DNA of 60,000 bases from Owenia fusiformis (GCA_903813345.2 CAIIXF020000011.1:14989754-15049753); one strand, 5' to 3'; numbered from the stretch's first letter, positions 1 through 11,858 are shown. Numbers and translations: made by a program. The notes: a model not told the origin generated them from the sequence alone.

Positions 1-94
1 TTATAATTTTTGAGACCAAAATGTTCAACAATAATCCTGTTGTTTAGCCTAAGTATTAACAAAAACTCGTAGCACAATTAATCATGAGACCAAA

Positions 95-2800
95 AACAAG
101 TTGGGGCAGTAAGGTACAATCCTGGAGCAGTGGGGTACATTCATGGGGCAGTAAGATTTTATATGAAACAATATAGGATATCACCAGCATATTATTAATT
201 AATATATTGATATACATGAAAGGTACCAAGTTGGGGCAGTAAGGTACAATCCTGGGGCAGTAAGGTACGATCATGGGGCAGTTAGGTACGATCTTGGGGC
301 AGTAAGGTACAATCCTGGGGCAGTTAGGTACAATCATGGGGCAGTTAGGTACGATCTTGGGGCAGTAAGGTACAATCCTGGGGCAGTCAGATATGATCTT
401 GGGGCAAAAAGGTACGATCTTGGGGCAGTAAGGTGCGATCATGGGGCAGTTAGGTACAATCATGGGGCAGTTAGGTACGATCTTGGGGCAGTAAGGTACG
501 ATCTTGGGGCAGTGAGGTACAATCCTTGGGCAGTCAGATATGATCTTGGGGCAGTGAGGTACAATCCTGGGGCAGTAAGGTACGATCATGGGGCAGTTAG
601 GTACGATCTTGGGGCAGTGAGGTACAATCCTGGGGCAGTTAGGTACGATCTTGGGGCAGTGAGGTACGATCTTGGGGCAGTGAGGTACAATCCTGGGGCA
701 GTTAGGAACGATCATGGGGCAGTAAGGTACGATCTTGGGGCAGTGAGGTACAATCCTGGGGCAGTTAGGTACGATCATGGGGCAGTTAGGTACGATCTTG
801 GGGCAGTGAGGTACAATCCTGGGGCAGTAAGGTACGATCATGGGGCAGTTAGGTACGATCTTGGGGCAGTGAGGTACAATCCTGGGGCAGTTAGGTACGA
901 TCTTGGGGCAGTAAGGTACAATCCTGGGGCAGTCGGATATGATCTTGGGGCAAAAAGGTACGATCTTGGGACAGTAAGGTACGATCATGGGGCAGTTAGG
1001 TACAATCGTGGGGCAATAAGGTACAATCCTGGGTCAGTCAGATATGATCTTGGGGCAATAAGGTACGATCTTGGGGCAGTAAGGTACGATCATGGGGCAG
1101 TTAGGTACAATCTTGGGGCAGTAAGGTACAATCCTGGGGCACTAAGATTTTATATGAAAACAATATAAGATTTTACCTACATGGTTTTAATTGAGAGTGA
1201 TATACATGAAAGGTACCAAGTTGGGGCAGTAAGGAACCATCCTGGGGCAGTAAGGTACAATCCTGGGGTAGTAAGAATGTATGTGGAAACAATATAAGAT
1301 TTTACCTATATACTTTAATTGATAGTGATACACATGAAAGGTAAGAAGTAGGGGCAGTAAGGAACTATCCTGGGGCAGTAAGGTACAATCCTGGGGGAGT
1401 TAGGTTCAATCCTGGGGCAGTAGGAATTTATCTGAAAACAATGCAAGATTTTACCTACATGCCTTAATTGATAGTAGTACATATGAAAGGTACAACCTTT
1501 GGGCAGTAAGGTACAATCCTGGGGCAGTCAGGTACAATCTTGGGGCAGTAAGATTCTATGTGAAATTAACTGAAGATATTACCAACATGTATTTAATTGA
1601 TTATGATATACATGAAAGGTACCAAGTTGGGGCAGTAAGGACCTATCCTCGGGCAGTATGGTACAATCTTGGGGCAGTTAGGTCAAATCCTAGGGCAGTA
1701 AGATTTTATGTGAATTCAATCGAAGATATAACCAACGTGTATTTAATTGATTATGATATACATGAAAGGTACCAAGTTGGGGCAGTAAGGACGGGGCAGT
1801 AAGGTACAATCTTGGGGCAGTTAGGTACAATCCTGGGGCAGTAAGATTTTATGTGAATTCAATCGAAGATATAACCAACGTGTATTTAATTGATTATGAT
1901 ATACATGAAAGATACCAAGTTTGGGCAGTAAGGTACAATCCTGGGCCAATAATCCTGTTGTTTAAGTATTAACAAAAACTCATAGCACAATTAATCATGA
2001 GACCAAAAAAAAGTTGGGGCAGAAAGGTACAATCCTGGAGCAGTGGGGTACATTCACGGGCAGTAAGATTTTATATGAAAACAATAAAGGATATCACCAG
2101 CATATTATTAATTAATATATTGATATACATGAAAGGTACCAAGTTGGGGCAGTAAGGTACAATCCTGGGGCAGTAAGGTACGATCATGGGGCAGTTAGGT
2201 ACGATCTTGGGGCAGTAAGGTGCAATCCTGGGGCATTTAGGTACAATTATGGGGCAGTTTGGTACGATCTTGGGGCAGTAAGGTACAATCCTGGGGCAGT
2301 TAGGTACAATCATGGGGCAGTTAGGTACGATCTTGGGGCAGTAAGGTACAATCCAGGGGCAGTCAGATGTGATCTTGGAGCAATGAGGTACGATCTTGAG
2401 ACAGTAAGGTACGATCATGGGGCTGTTAGGTACAATCGTGGGGCAATAAGGTACAATCCTGGGTCAGTCAGATATGATCTTGGGGCAATAAGGTACGATC
2501 TTGGGGCAGGAAGGTACGATCATGGGGCAGTAACGTACAATCTTGGGGCAGTAAGGTACACATCCGTGGCAGTATATAAAAATTAATATGAACACAATAT
2601 AGGATATCAACATGTATTTAATTGATTATGATAGACATGAAAGGTACCAAGTTGGGGCAGTAAAGGTACAATCCTCGGGCAGTAAGGTACCATCATGGGG
2701 CAGTTAGGTACAATCATGGGGCAGTTAGGTACAATCTTGGGGCAGTAAGGTACAATCCTGAGGAAGTTAGATTTTATTTGGAAAATAATGTATCATCAAA
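95..2800. repeat. 21-bp minisatellite array with AT-rich spacers
   Basis: Tandem array of a 21-bp unit close to GGGGCAGTWAGGTACRATCNT. It is dense from about 95 to 1145, then broken into short blocks separated by ~80-bp AT-rich spacers (for example near 152-232, 1266-1347, 1690-1770, 1832-1917, 2069-2143) that each end in a short motif like ATGAAAGGTACCAAG. Between about 510 and 1140 the variants aatCCT, gatCATG and gatCTTG tend to follow each other in order, a 63-bp higher-order unit. Because 21 is a multiple of three, both strands stay open: the minus strand reads a heptapeptide like IVPYCPK for about 300 residues (56-988), and the plus strand reads AVRYDLG-type heptads (512-1168). I take these as by-products of the repeat, not genes. 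Degenerate units continue to about 3010. Confidence 0.93.
1947..2150 (+). repeat. Second copy of the array's left boundary segment
   Basis: The stretch from about 30 to 240 (AATCCTGTTGTTTA, ACTCRTAGCACAATTAATCA, then the first array units and the AT-rich spacer) recurs with few changes at 1947-2150. The array was therefore enlarged by a ~1.9-kb segmental duplication in addition to single-unit slippage. Confidence 0.85.
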
Positions 2801-3009
2801 ATCGTTTAATTTGATAATGTAATCATAAACATGAAAGGGGCCAAGTAGGGTACAAAGTAGAGTAAGGTACGATCCTTGGACAGTTATATGAAAAAGTAAG
2901 ATAGCACCAAAATGATGATATATACATGATGGCTACGAAATATTGAGGGCAGTTAGGTACAATCCCGGGGCAGTAACGTACATATCTTGAGCAGTAAGAT
3001 TTCATTTTT

Positions 3010-4960
3010 TATTATCAACATGTTATTAATTGATTATGTTAAGATAAATAAGGAAGGTATCAAACCAAAATTGGGCAGTTAGATACAATTCTGAATGAAA
3101 TTAAATGTGTGCCAAATTGCTCTGAGTATTGGTTGTTTCATTTTCATTCTTTTCATTTTCAGACGATAGATATCCTGGAGATCATGATCAATTGAAAGAG
3201 ACAGGGCCCTTTGGATAGGAGTCAACTATCAGGTTTATTGGATGCAGATCTCGATGATAAGACAAAGAGATAACGATAGATGCCCAAAGTGCCGCTCGGA
3301 AACTTAAAAACATTTTAAAAACTGGATATGAAAAGACGACATTACCATTTATAAGAGACAATGAAACATACTATTTTTAAAAAAATGTTATCGACAAATA
3401 TCACAGAACATGCAGATTAATACAACAGACTTTAAGAGGAATAATATGTCAAAATGCAGACGAACTTCTTCAATTAAAGTAAAGACCATTAAGATATTAT
3501 ATACATCTGCACATAAACATTTAAAATGCGAGTTAGATTTCAACTTGCAGAAAAGCGTAAAATCGAAGTGTTCTTTTTTATTTCATAGCACATTATATAT
3601 TTTAAACTACATCTACATTATGTAGTAGAGTATATTTTAGATGAATTATTCTTCTGTTATCACGTTTTATGTAGATCGATATGCTTTTATGTATTTGTAA
3701 TAAAATTCCATTTGCAACAAAACATCAAAATGTATTGTTACAATGATAAGAGAAAAAAGTCTACACATATATACACTGTACTGAGCAAAATAATCAACAC
3801 CAACTACCAGTACCTTAGACCCCCCCCCCCATAATTCCAAAACAATATTAAAAATAACAACATTTTATATGCATTTAAATGTTACAAAACATTGGTAGAA
3901 TGCTTTACAAATGTAAAAAGTCATTTAATGCTCATTCATGAATGCACGCTAAATGTATGCGTAACATTAAGCACACATAAAAATCCTATCCAGATGAGTG
4001 AATACAGGCTTAATAGGAGGCGAATGCGCTGTAAATGCGCACGGATGGTGGTGTACACTGGTCTATGTCTTCTAATGTTTCAGTTTTACACTGTGAATGG
4101 TCAATAAATGAGTATTAATACATTAAAGCATTTCAAGTACATAAAAAAGTGCCTATGCATCGCATATGTACAGTTACACGAGAGTGCATTGGTGAATGAG
4201 CGTCAACTCATAAATATCCATTTTTAAACATATATGTTGAATGAATTCGGAATGTGTTTGGATTGTACAGTCCATTAAGGTTGCTTTCACGCAGTGTAAT
4301 TAAATGAAAATATAATCCTCTTATCACATGTACCTTTTCCAAATGATTAACAAACTTAATATCTAGATTTTATAAGAATAACGCTAAATCAGACATGCTC
4401 TTATTAGCAGCAGGAGCTATAGAAACAAATACTCAAAAAGAACTAAAAATAAAAAAATCTTTTAATGAAAAGATGACAAGTTCAATAGACGTAAAAACGT
4501 TTCAAGGTTATAAACGTATTCATGTACTGGACACGAAGGCTTATACAATGTAAACCACACGATACATTTTTGAAAGTAGTTATATCACAATGTAGGCCTA
4601 TATTGAAACTTACGGCAAATTAACTCTGCTGTTTAGAAAATACCCCTGCAAGTAGATCTTTCAAATCATGAATGTCTCCACTTATTTTAATGTAAGTCAA
4701 CCGCCCTCTTATATTCTGTAGCCTATATTAGAATATATTTTAATATAGAGCATATTGGAGAGCGACGGGGGGGGGGGGTTCTTCCCCGTGGCAACTCCTA
4801 CAGATGAATAAGACTTTGGAGATAGATTGGAAACTGAAAATGTACAAACTACCACACTAGGTAGAATCATTGGATTATGTGTAAAAGTTGCTTTTGAAGC
4901 ATTTTTCTATAGCTATTTTGTAGGAAAGAAATGATGAAAAAAATATAATCTTTTAATTTG
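3010..4960. other. AT-rich intergenic DNA, no gene seen
   Basis: No supported coding region. It contains a C-homopolymer near 3819-3830 and a G-homopolymer near 4768-4778. A pyrimidine tract ending in AG near 3163 is followed by about 50 bases that could be a short terminal exon (frame reading DRYPGDHDQLKETGPFG then stop), but nothing upstream or downstream supports it. Confidence 0.5.
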
Positions 4961-4968
4961 AAGTATGG

Positions 4969-5053
4969 CCTGAATCGATTGCAAATTTCACATCTGATGT
5001 GATATACCATTTTTGTCATATTGTGAAATTATTTAATTTGCAATCGATTCAGG
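4969..5053. repeat. Short palindromic MITE-like element
   Basis: CCTGAATCGATTGCAAATT at 4969 is repeated as its reverse complement ending at 5053, with a second inner complementary pair (AATTTCACA / TGTGAAATT). The whole ~85 bp can fold into one hairpin, the usual form of a small non-autonomous DNA element. Confidence 0.7.
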
Positions 5054-5195
5054 TCATAGTGTATTTTAGGTATTTTTGTGAAAATCAACAGAAACCAATG
5101 GCCTCCATTGGAATCTGATGATATCCACAGGCATGTTAAGTCAATGGAGCACATCCAATGTCAAGTCAATACACCCTTGCTGAACTTAATGACCT

Positions 5196-6064
5196 ACACT
5201 CCCCTCCATAAGTTTGGCAACCTTTTTTCCCCCATTGAACTACGTGTTAAAGCCTCTTTACCTTTGAATTCTTATTTACTTAACCTGCGATGAAAATACT
5301 TATACTATTGATGGAAACGTAATTTGACTTTAATTCCAATACCTTCAAATTTTCTCAATTTTTTCCTCAATTACAGTAGGTCGAAAATTGATGATGAATT
5401 TGATGAATTTTTGAAAATCGACATTCCCATGTTAACCAATGGGAAATGGTAGGTTTGCCGCAAGTCATATGACAGAATATACATCCATCCGAGTCCTTGC
5501 AAAAAATACGAGTTAGGCAGGTAATTGAATTTGCTAACTTTATTTAACAAAACATTGATATGTTTCTTCAGGTTCAACAAAGTTATAGGGCTTTAAAGTC
5601 AAAATTGTTTTTCAAAAAACCTCTCCCATTGAAATAACACAGGAGGCGAAAAATTCTTTTCAAAAATGACTTTGAAGCGCTGTAACTTTAATATTCATCA
5701 AATAAACTAAACACTTAGTGTTCAAAAAAGTTAGACAATTCAATTTTCTATATAAAAATATTTTTTGCTGAATCTTTAGATATCCTGATTTCTGATTTGC
5801 CCCGAACCCTCCATTTCCCATTGGATTACATGGGAATGACGATTTTCAAAAATTCATCAAATTTATCATCAATTTTCGACCTATTGTAATTGAGGAAAAA
5901 AATTGACAAAATTTGGAGGTATTGGAAATAAAGTCAAGTTACGTTTCCATTAATATTATAAGTTATTTCATCGCCGGTTAAGTAAATAAAAATTCAAACG
6001 TAAAGAGGCTTTAACACGTAGTTCAATGGAGAAAAAAGGTTTCCAAACTTATGGAGGGAGTGTA
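5196..6064. mobile_element. Foldback element with ~255-bp inverted arms
   Basis: The left arm (5196-5449, starting ACACTCCCCTCCATAAG and ending at ACCAATGGGAAATGG) recurs in reverse complement at about 5811-6064. The ~360-bp loop has no coding potential that I can support. The arms differ at many positions, so the copy is not recent. A solo arm of the same family lies at 7095-7349. No transposase is visible, so class assignment is open. Confidence 0.85.
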
Positions 6065-7094
6065 AACCTCAGCCCATGTGGGGACAAATGCTTAAATATT
6101 TTCCAAAGTATTATGTGACATTGTATTCTTTGTTAAAAATGATTCATTTTGTTCATAGGGAAATCATAATGGAAAGTGCTATTTGACTACTTTTTGATTT
6201 TGACTGTTTGAAGGTTTCAAAGATAAAGGTATGCCAAGGTTAAGAGGAAAAACATCTACAGCGAGCCAAAATATTTGTACATTAAATCCAATAACAATTT
6301 TATACATACAAAATATATTATACGTTATATTTACTGATCTACCGAGTGGTCTCAGCTCGTTTTGTCAGTTTTAGCTAGACTTGTCAAAAAACAGTATCAT
6401 TTACGAAATGATCCCTTTTCTTATCTCGGTAAAAATTGATGTAAAAATAAGAAAACGCATCGATTCTATGTTAAAAAGGTTCACCCCTTCATAACGTTGG
6501 TTGTCCGTATTTTAATTTTATAAAGAAGTAATGAATCTATTAGCTAGAGTTCGCACCTCCGTCATATTCCCATCGCATATGATTGATCTAGGCCTTGATC
6601 TGAAAAGATCTTCACAACTTTAACGAAAAATGCAGAAAATGCGTTTTTTATACAAAATTAATGACCCCTGCTAAAAAGCAAACACGTGAGGCTAAGGCCA
6701 TAAAATAGTGGGACGTACTCGTATATAGTTTTGCACTAAGAACAGGAAAGTGTAATATTTAATTTCCATTAAGCCTAATCTTTTATTCACATTCCTTTTT
6801 AGTTTTTATTGTTTGTCTTTAAAAAGGTGACGTTTTACAACAAAAAAAAATCTCGTGATTCACAATCGAATTCATTTTACAACTCGGTCAAGCATTTTAT
6901 AGCTCTCTACTCATTGATTTGACCTTGTCAAACGTGAGAATTTTTTGTGGGGTAAAACGGAACCGTAAAGGTACAATGAAAACTTTAAACCACTTTGACT
7001 TATAACATAGTCCATTAGTCCTAGCAAATGTTATTAAAATGTGCCATGTGAAAAAGTTGATTTGAAGTATTTTTTGTTAAAAGAATTGTGGATG

Positions 7095-7349
7095 TACACT
7101 CCCCTCCATGAGCTTGGCAACCTTAGCTCCCCCATTGAGCTACGTGTTTAAGCCTCTTTACGTTTGAATTTTTATTTACTTTTCCTGCGATGAGATTACT
7201 TATTGATATTGATGGAAACGTAACTTGACTTTATTTCCAATACCTCCATAATTTTCCCATTTTTTCCTCAATTACAATAGGTCGAAAATTGATGATAAAT
7301 TTGATGAATTTTTGAAAATCGTCATTCCCATGTAAACCAATGGGAAATG
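7095..7349 (+). repeat. Solo arm of the 5.2-6.1 kb foldback family
   Basis: It matches the 5196-5449 arm along its whole length in the same orientation (TACACTCCCCTCCATGAG through ACCAATGGGAAATG) without a nearby inverted partner. This is either a remnant after internal deletion or an independent insertion. Confidence 0.85.
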
Positions 7350-8181
7350 TTCTTTTAATTTTTTGAATACTTTTTGTTACATCAACCAAAATTTCCTTTG
7401 TATAACTATAATATTGAGAGGTCTAAAAATATTTTGTATATGCTATTTTGTTCCAACAAGGTTCGGAAAGACATTTCATTTCATTCTCAAGAATTGGTAG
7501 AAAGAAACAAAAACAATTGCACTAAAAAACAACAAATGTTAACAAACACAGTTATATAAAATATATATAAATTATTTTCACATTGAATTGTTGACAATCA
7601 GTCAACATTATATAAAGGACCGTGTTTTTTATGTAACGGTATATCGAACGGATGAAATAATAAAATGACTTATATGTTGATCTCTTCAATGGATTAGAAA
7701 AAATAAAATGAGTTTACATTGTTATTTGATGATCTATAGATCTAAATTTTTGTTTCAAAAATGGCGGGAAATTCAAAATATTTGAAAATTATAAGATGAA
7801 CAACTTTTTTTTTCATTAAAGGTAATTTGAACAAACGATATTTCAACGATTAAACTTCATTTTCAAACGAGACATTTAATCAAATATTTTCAATGATTTT
7901 ATAAGAACAAAGGAAATTGATGGCCAATCTTTTTGTAAGTCGAGTGGAAGGGTTGTCTATCTTGTGGATTCCGACGCAGGCAACATCTACAATGGACGGA
8001 CCAACAAATGTATATTTACTATTCAAATAGGCTATATTGTTTCTCAAAACCTTTATGCAAGCTTATCAAATGGGGGTTTATTAAAATCCGGAGAAAGTAT
8101 AAATATTACAAATTACTAAATATGGATACATCCACATTCATAATATAATGAGAACGCATTTAAATATATTGTTAATTGCAG
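7350..8181. other. AT-rich 3' flank of the 8.2-kb gene
   Basis: No gene is seen. On the minus strand an AATAAA polyadenylation signal lies at 8077-8082 (TTTATT on the plus strand), about 100 bases beyond the stop codon of the neighbouring minus-strand gene, and fits as its cleavage signal. Confidence 0.5.
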
Positions 8182-9957
8182 CTAAGACGCCTGGCTGCCT
8201 GTGGGGGTCACTTTACCATACGGGATATATATCGGCATTTCATTGCACCTATGCATGGGAGTCCCGGGTGGGGTGGGAGGCTGAGCTGGAGACGTACGTT
8301 TATAATTTGTGGACGATCTCATTTTTCTTGATTTCTTTCCCCCATTTTGTTTCCCTTCTTTGAAACCTTTTCGTTTTGGTTTACCCGAGTGCTTTCTCAC
8401 GATGAAAACATCATCCGAATGGGAAAAATAATCCAATAGTGTGTCATTTTGAGCGATATCTGTGATTGTTTCTTTATAAAGCGGGTCGGCAGTTGTGACG
8501 GTTGCTCGTGTCCTTATTTTGTAGGGTCTGCTATCTTTCTTTTTTACCTGTCTTTTGTATTGTTTCTCTGATTCTTCATCAAATGGTCTTGGTGAAATAG
8601 TACTCGGTCTGTCTATAGGAGGTAGTTTAAGTTTGCTTGAGGTTCGACCACAGGAGTTAGTATCAGTCTTATAAGAATAGCTTCGGTTTGATATCTTCTT
8701 GAAATGCACTTTTCCATTTGCCTTCTTTGGCGTTAACATTGTCTTTGTGAATTTCGTCTCGGCGTTCGATTTCGTCGAATCTTCTTTCTGTCTATGAGGT
8801 GATATACTTTTGGCCTCTAAGATGAGTTGCTGATGGCCGATTGGATCTGTATACCTCCGTTTGTACTCTGCCTTGACGGCCTTGTATTCGTTATCTTTTG
8901 TAAGACACCTTGCTTTCTTGGATAGGTTTCGAGTTACGTCATAGTTGTTCGGGTGTTCCATCGTATCAGGCATGCTCTCCGATTGTATACTTTCACATGT
9001 AGTTGAGCTTGAGACTTGAGTAATGTTGGACAGCTTTAGTGTGTCAGTTCTTTTCTTTGATGGCATAGGAGATACGGGTCTGTTGTTGGTGTTATCAGGG
9101 CAGTCATAAGAAATAACATCGAGAAAATTACGATCGTGTGTTTCCGATTCTGGAAATATCTCAAACGCTGAGCTATTATGGGAGTCTAAAACATCAGTTT
9201 CATAACGTTCGTGTTTGACAATGTCTTCTTCATTTACATGCTTGGGTTCCGGTGATCCTCTAGGTGTAATAAATATAACATCTAATGCGTTTATGTTTCT
9301 CAAAGATTCATTCCCCGTTGCCTTAGTTTTGGAAGTTTTTCCTTTTGTTGCCTCTGAACCGTCGGTTTCTATGTCATCATTATCATAAGCCTGCTCTATA
9401 TCTATAACAGGCAGTTGGATTGGTTCTGAATATTTTAACATTGGTTTGTCCTTAACGCATTTTTTGTGGAGAGCCGTAACAGGCTGGGCAGACACGATAT
9501 GTTTCGAATATGCATCTAATGACTTTGATATATCTCTTTCATTCTTTCGTCGGATCTTTCCTTCTTTGAAATTGCCTCCTGTTGGTAGCCCAACGGCACT
9601 GGTTCCTTGTTTATCATATAGATACACGTTTTTGAAACGAGGAGTTAGGGAATCAAGCGGAATCGATTTCTGACCTCCTGTATGAATTCTCATCTTATTG
9701 GAGCGAATTTCCAAGTGATTACTCCCATCACCTCTCTGCCACGTACCAACAGCGCAGTTATTTTTATCGCCCATCGAGCGTCTTGTTTCCGTAAGAAGAC
9801 GACGCCATCTTGGGGAACCAACTATTGAAGGCTTCAATGTTACGTTTACACGTTCTACTTCATCATAAGAGATACCATGCTCCTCTTGTATGTGCCTCTT
9901 ACACAACTTTGTAACCCAGTCGCTAAAGGATCCAATATTTTGGTTTGGTTCTTTCAT
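8182..9957 (-). CDS. Single-exon basic, low-complexity orphan protein
   Basis: I do not recognise this gene. The frame is open from 10002 to the stop at 8182. The first ATG is at 9957, giving 591 residues; 14 further in-frame codons upstream have no ATG and could belong to an exon joined by splicing. The N-terminal ~110 residues look folded (for example FSDWVTKLCKRHIQEEHGIS and a WRRLLTETRRSMGD segment, with Trp and Cys). The rest is rich in Ser, Thr, Lys and acidic residues, has no Cys pattern or membrane segment, and looks disordered. The C-terminus is strongly basic (KPKRKGFKEG, KKSRKMR), followed by proline-directed sites (PPTPPGTP), which suggests a nuclear or nucleic-acid-associated protein. 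A 591-codon frame in AT-rich DNA is not chance. An AATAAA lies ~100 bases downstream. Confidence 0.75.
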   Translation of the reverse strand: MKEPNQNIGSFSDWVTKLCKRHIQEEHGISYDEVERVNVTLKPSIVGSPRWRRLLTETRRSMGDKNNCAVGTWQRGDGSNHLEIRSNKMRIHTGGQKSIPLDSLTPRFKNVYLYDKQGTSAVGLPTGGNFKEGKIRRKNERDISKSLDAYSKHIVSAQPVTALHKKCVKDKPMLKYSEPIQLPVIDIEQAYDNDDIETDGSEATKGKTSKTKATGNESLRNINALDVIFITPRGSPEPKHVNEEDIVKHERYETDVLDSHNSSAFEIFPESETHDRNFLDVISYDCPDNTNNRPVSPMPSKKRTDTLKLSNITQVSSSTTCESIQSESMPDTMEHPNNYDVTRNLSKKARCLTKDNEYKAVKAEYKRRYTDPIGHQQLILEAKSISPHRQKEDSTKSNAETKFTKTMLTPKKANGKVHFKKISNRSYSYKTDTNSCGRTSSKLKLPPIDRPSTISPRPFDEESEKQYKRQVKKKDSRPYKIRTRATVTTADPLYKETITDIAQNDTLLDYFSHSDDVFIVRKHSGKPKRKGFKEGKQNGGKKSRKMRSSTNYKRTSPAQPPTPPGTPMHRCNEMPIYIPYGKVTPTGSQAS

Positions 9958-11124
9958 TCTTACTTCGGCATCTAATATTTGAGGCAATTTCGACTTCAAA
10001 TCTCATATTTTATGTCCTTGAATTCTCTCTAAATGTTGTCATAATCATCAATCGAAACCATTCTATCATTACATTGAGTTGCGTGGAGTTATATCTTTAA
10101 ACCAGGTCTTGTTACTTATTTGAAATTTGCCCATACGTCTTGTATACGTCTTACACGATGGTCGTGTCTTCTCGATCCACACTTGGTATCCTTATTGATC
10201 AATGCACCGATGATTATCTCTCTTTAAGTCTGATTGCAATACCCTATTAATCATCTTCAGTAATTTCAACTTTATTACACTGCAGGCATGCATTGATTTT
10301 CAATTTCGGATTCATTAGTACTGAATAGTGGTATCTTCAATTATTTGGATTGGTATCTCTTACCGAGGTAGATTCAAAGAAATCCTTATATACTATCATT
10401 TTACTTCGCCGTTTCCGTTGTTCGATCTTAGTGGAAAAGTGTAAACCTCGCGCTTGATATGAAAGGGACATTCTAGAATGTTCGTGCATCAATTAAGTTC
10501 CATGAATTTGTCGAAACCAATTGGCGTTATATATATAAGATAATTAACACACAAGCCAACTATTTTTGGTGTTGAGTTCCTAATTTCATCTACGAATATC
10601 ATTAATATCATACTGTTCTGTGGCTAATATTGTGACTCTGATATTATATGTGTAATTTCCTACGTTTGGTCATTAACACTAAAACGCAGCATGTTCATTG
10701 ATGTACTTGCTGTCAATCTAAATATTATTGTACGAAGGCACAAGCACATAATTGCCTCTAATATCTAACAATATCGTCAATTATTATACACGTCATCTTT
10801 TATTTAAACGGCATTTACGGAGAGTATTCACTATGATATACCTGTGCTTCAAAAATGGTAATTATGCGTACATAATTAGCGTCGAGTCACATCTGTTCAG
10901 AGTTAAATCCATTTGCAATTGTCATGCAAGTCATCCCCAACAGCTAAACATCAACAAATGATCGAGACGTAGGTTTTAATGGAGCTCAGCAATATATAAC
11001 TCGAAGTATAGCGTAGTATAGCATCACATATCACTAAATTGCATAATAAAAGCACAGTTAATTAGTATTGTATATTCACATAATATGTGGAATGTTTTTT
11101 CCATAGTTATTCCTTCATTCTTTC
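9958..11124. other. Upstream/intergenic region
   Basis: This is presumably the promoter and 5' UTR of the minus-strand orphan gene, plus intergenic DNA. Apart from the HSE/TATA pair I see no gene. A 69-codon plus-strand frame at 10752-10961 has no family resemblance and is not supported. Confidence 0.4.
10473..10485. promoter_or_regulatory. Perfect three-box heat-shock element
   Basis: TTCTAGAATGTTC fits nTTCnnGAAnnTTCn exactly. About 45-55 bases to the right is a TATA-like run (TATATATATAAG, about 10529-10540). Orientation is ambiguous: an HSE upstream of a TATA box suits a plus-strand transcript starting near 10565, whereas the only solid gene nearby (8182-9957) is on the minus strand. Chance occurrence is possible in AT-rich DNA. 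Confidence 0.35.
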
Positions 11125-11638
11125 TCATGTAAATATAATGCAATTAAGATCATAGATAAAGTTTCCATATACAAAAAATACAACTACAGTTATGTAGTTA
11201 TGTATGTTGATTTGAATAAGATTGCAAGTATTGTTGATTGATGAAAGAAATATGTGGAATGTGCCATTTGTTGTGATAGCTAATGACAGAGACGATATAC
11301 ATCTGCCGCCGACTCTGCGTTCCATTACATTAGTTTCGTCCATCTGTTGAGTACTAGTCCACGAATTACCTTTACATTGCGGGTGATTATTTCAATTACC
11401 CAACTTCATATTGGAAGAAAAATCCATAGTAAGGAAGCAAAATAGAAAACAGAAATATGTTCACCTGTCTATGGGATTGTAACATGGACATGTTAAAACG
11501 ATATATGTCAAGTGGGTGAGCACCGCACAAGTGCCGAACTTTCTCCCGTATCTGCTGCCATGTTATCTGACTCGAATTACGCACCTGGTGGTGAAACTGG
11601 TAACTTCCAACTGGCATCTGGGTTAATAACAACATCAT
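11125..11638 (-). CDS. Candidate two-exon small secreted protein
   Basis: Tentative model. Exon A runs from ATG 11638 to 11465 (58 codons), ending at a good donor (CAG|GTGAAC). Exon B starts after a TCAACAG acceptor at 11343 and runs to a stop at 11125. The 121-bp intron is phase 0 on both sides. Exon A begins hydrophobically (MMLLLTQMPVGSYQ) and the frame stays open and hydrophobic upstream (LSYLYILTTA) after a pyrimidine-rich tract, so the true start may lie in an earlier exon. The mature part contains REKVRHLCGAHPLDIY and exon B contains a dibasic MERR. The last ~30 residues look like AT-rich read-through. No family is recognised. HLCG recalls an insulin B chain, but the second B-chain Cys and the A-chain CC are absent. 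Confidence 0.3.
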
Positions 11639-11815
11639 TGCCGTAGTTAAAATATATAGATAACTCAAAAATATAAATAAAACAAAAATATCAGAGGATG
11701 TTCAATAAGTTTAATATTCTTGACTGCTTCAAAGAAATTGTTTAGGATTTCAAAATTCTTGAATTGAAAAAAATATTTAGCTGCAGATTTAAAACAATTT
11801 ACTGACGGAAGTAAT

Positions 11816-11858
11816 TTCTAGAAAGGAAGACGCGTTATCCATTGAAGCCACAATCCCA
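11816..11858 (-). pseudogene. tRNA-Arg 5'-half remnant
   Basis: Just downstream of the tRNA gene on the same strand, GGGATTGTGGCTTCAATGG then ATAACGCGTCTTCCT matches the 5' half of the tRNA-Arg through the D arm and into the anticodon stem, then similarity stops. It has no T arm or B box. It is probably a decayed tandem duplicate. Confidence 0.6.

Noticed and set aside
56-1168. Long open frames on both strands in the 21-bp array (about 310 and 218 codons)
   Set aside because: Explained by a stop-free unit whose length is a multiple of three; no signal peptide, splice context or non-repeat domain.
1-3010. CRISPR-like array (short repeats with spacers)
   Set aside because: Units are contiguous and the AT-rich spacers are all alike; the genome is clearly eukaryotic.
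11465-11638. Insulin-like peptide on the basis of HLCGAH
   Set aside because: The second B-chain Cys position is Met, and no A-chain CC-x3-C-x8-C follows in the next exon.
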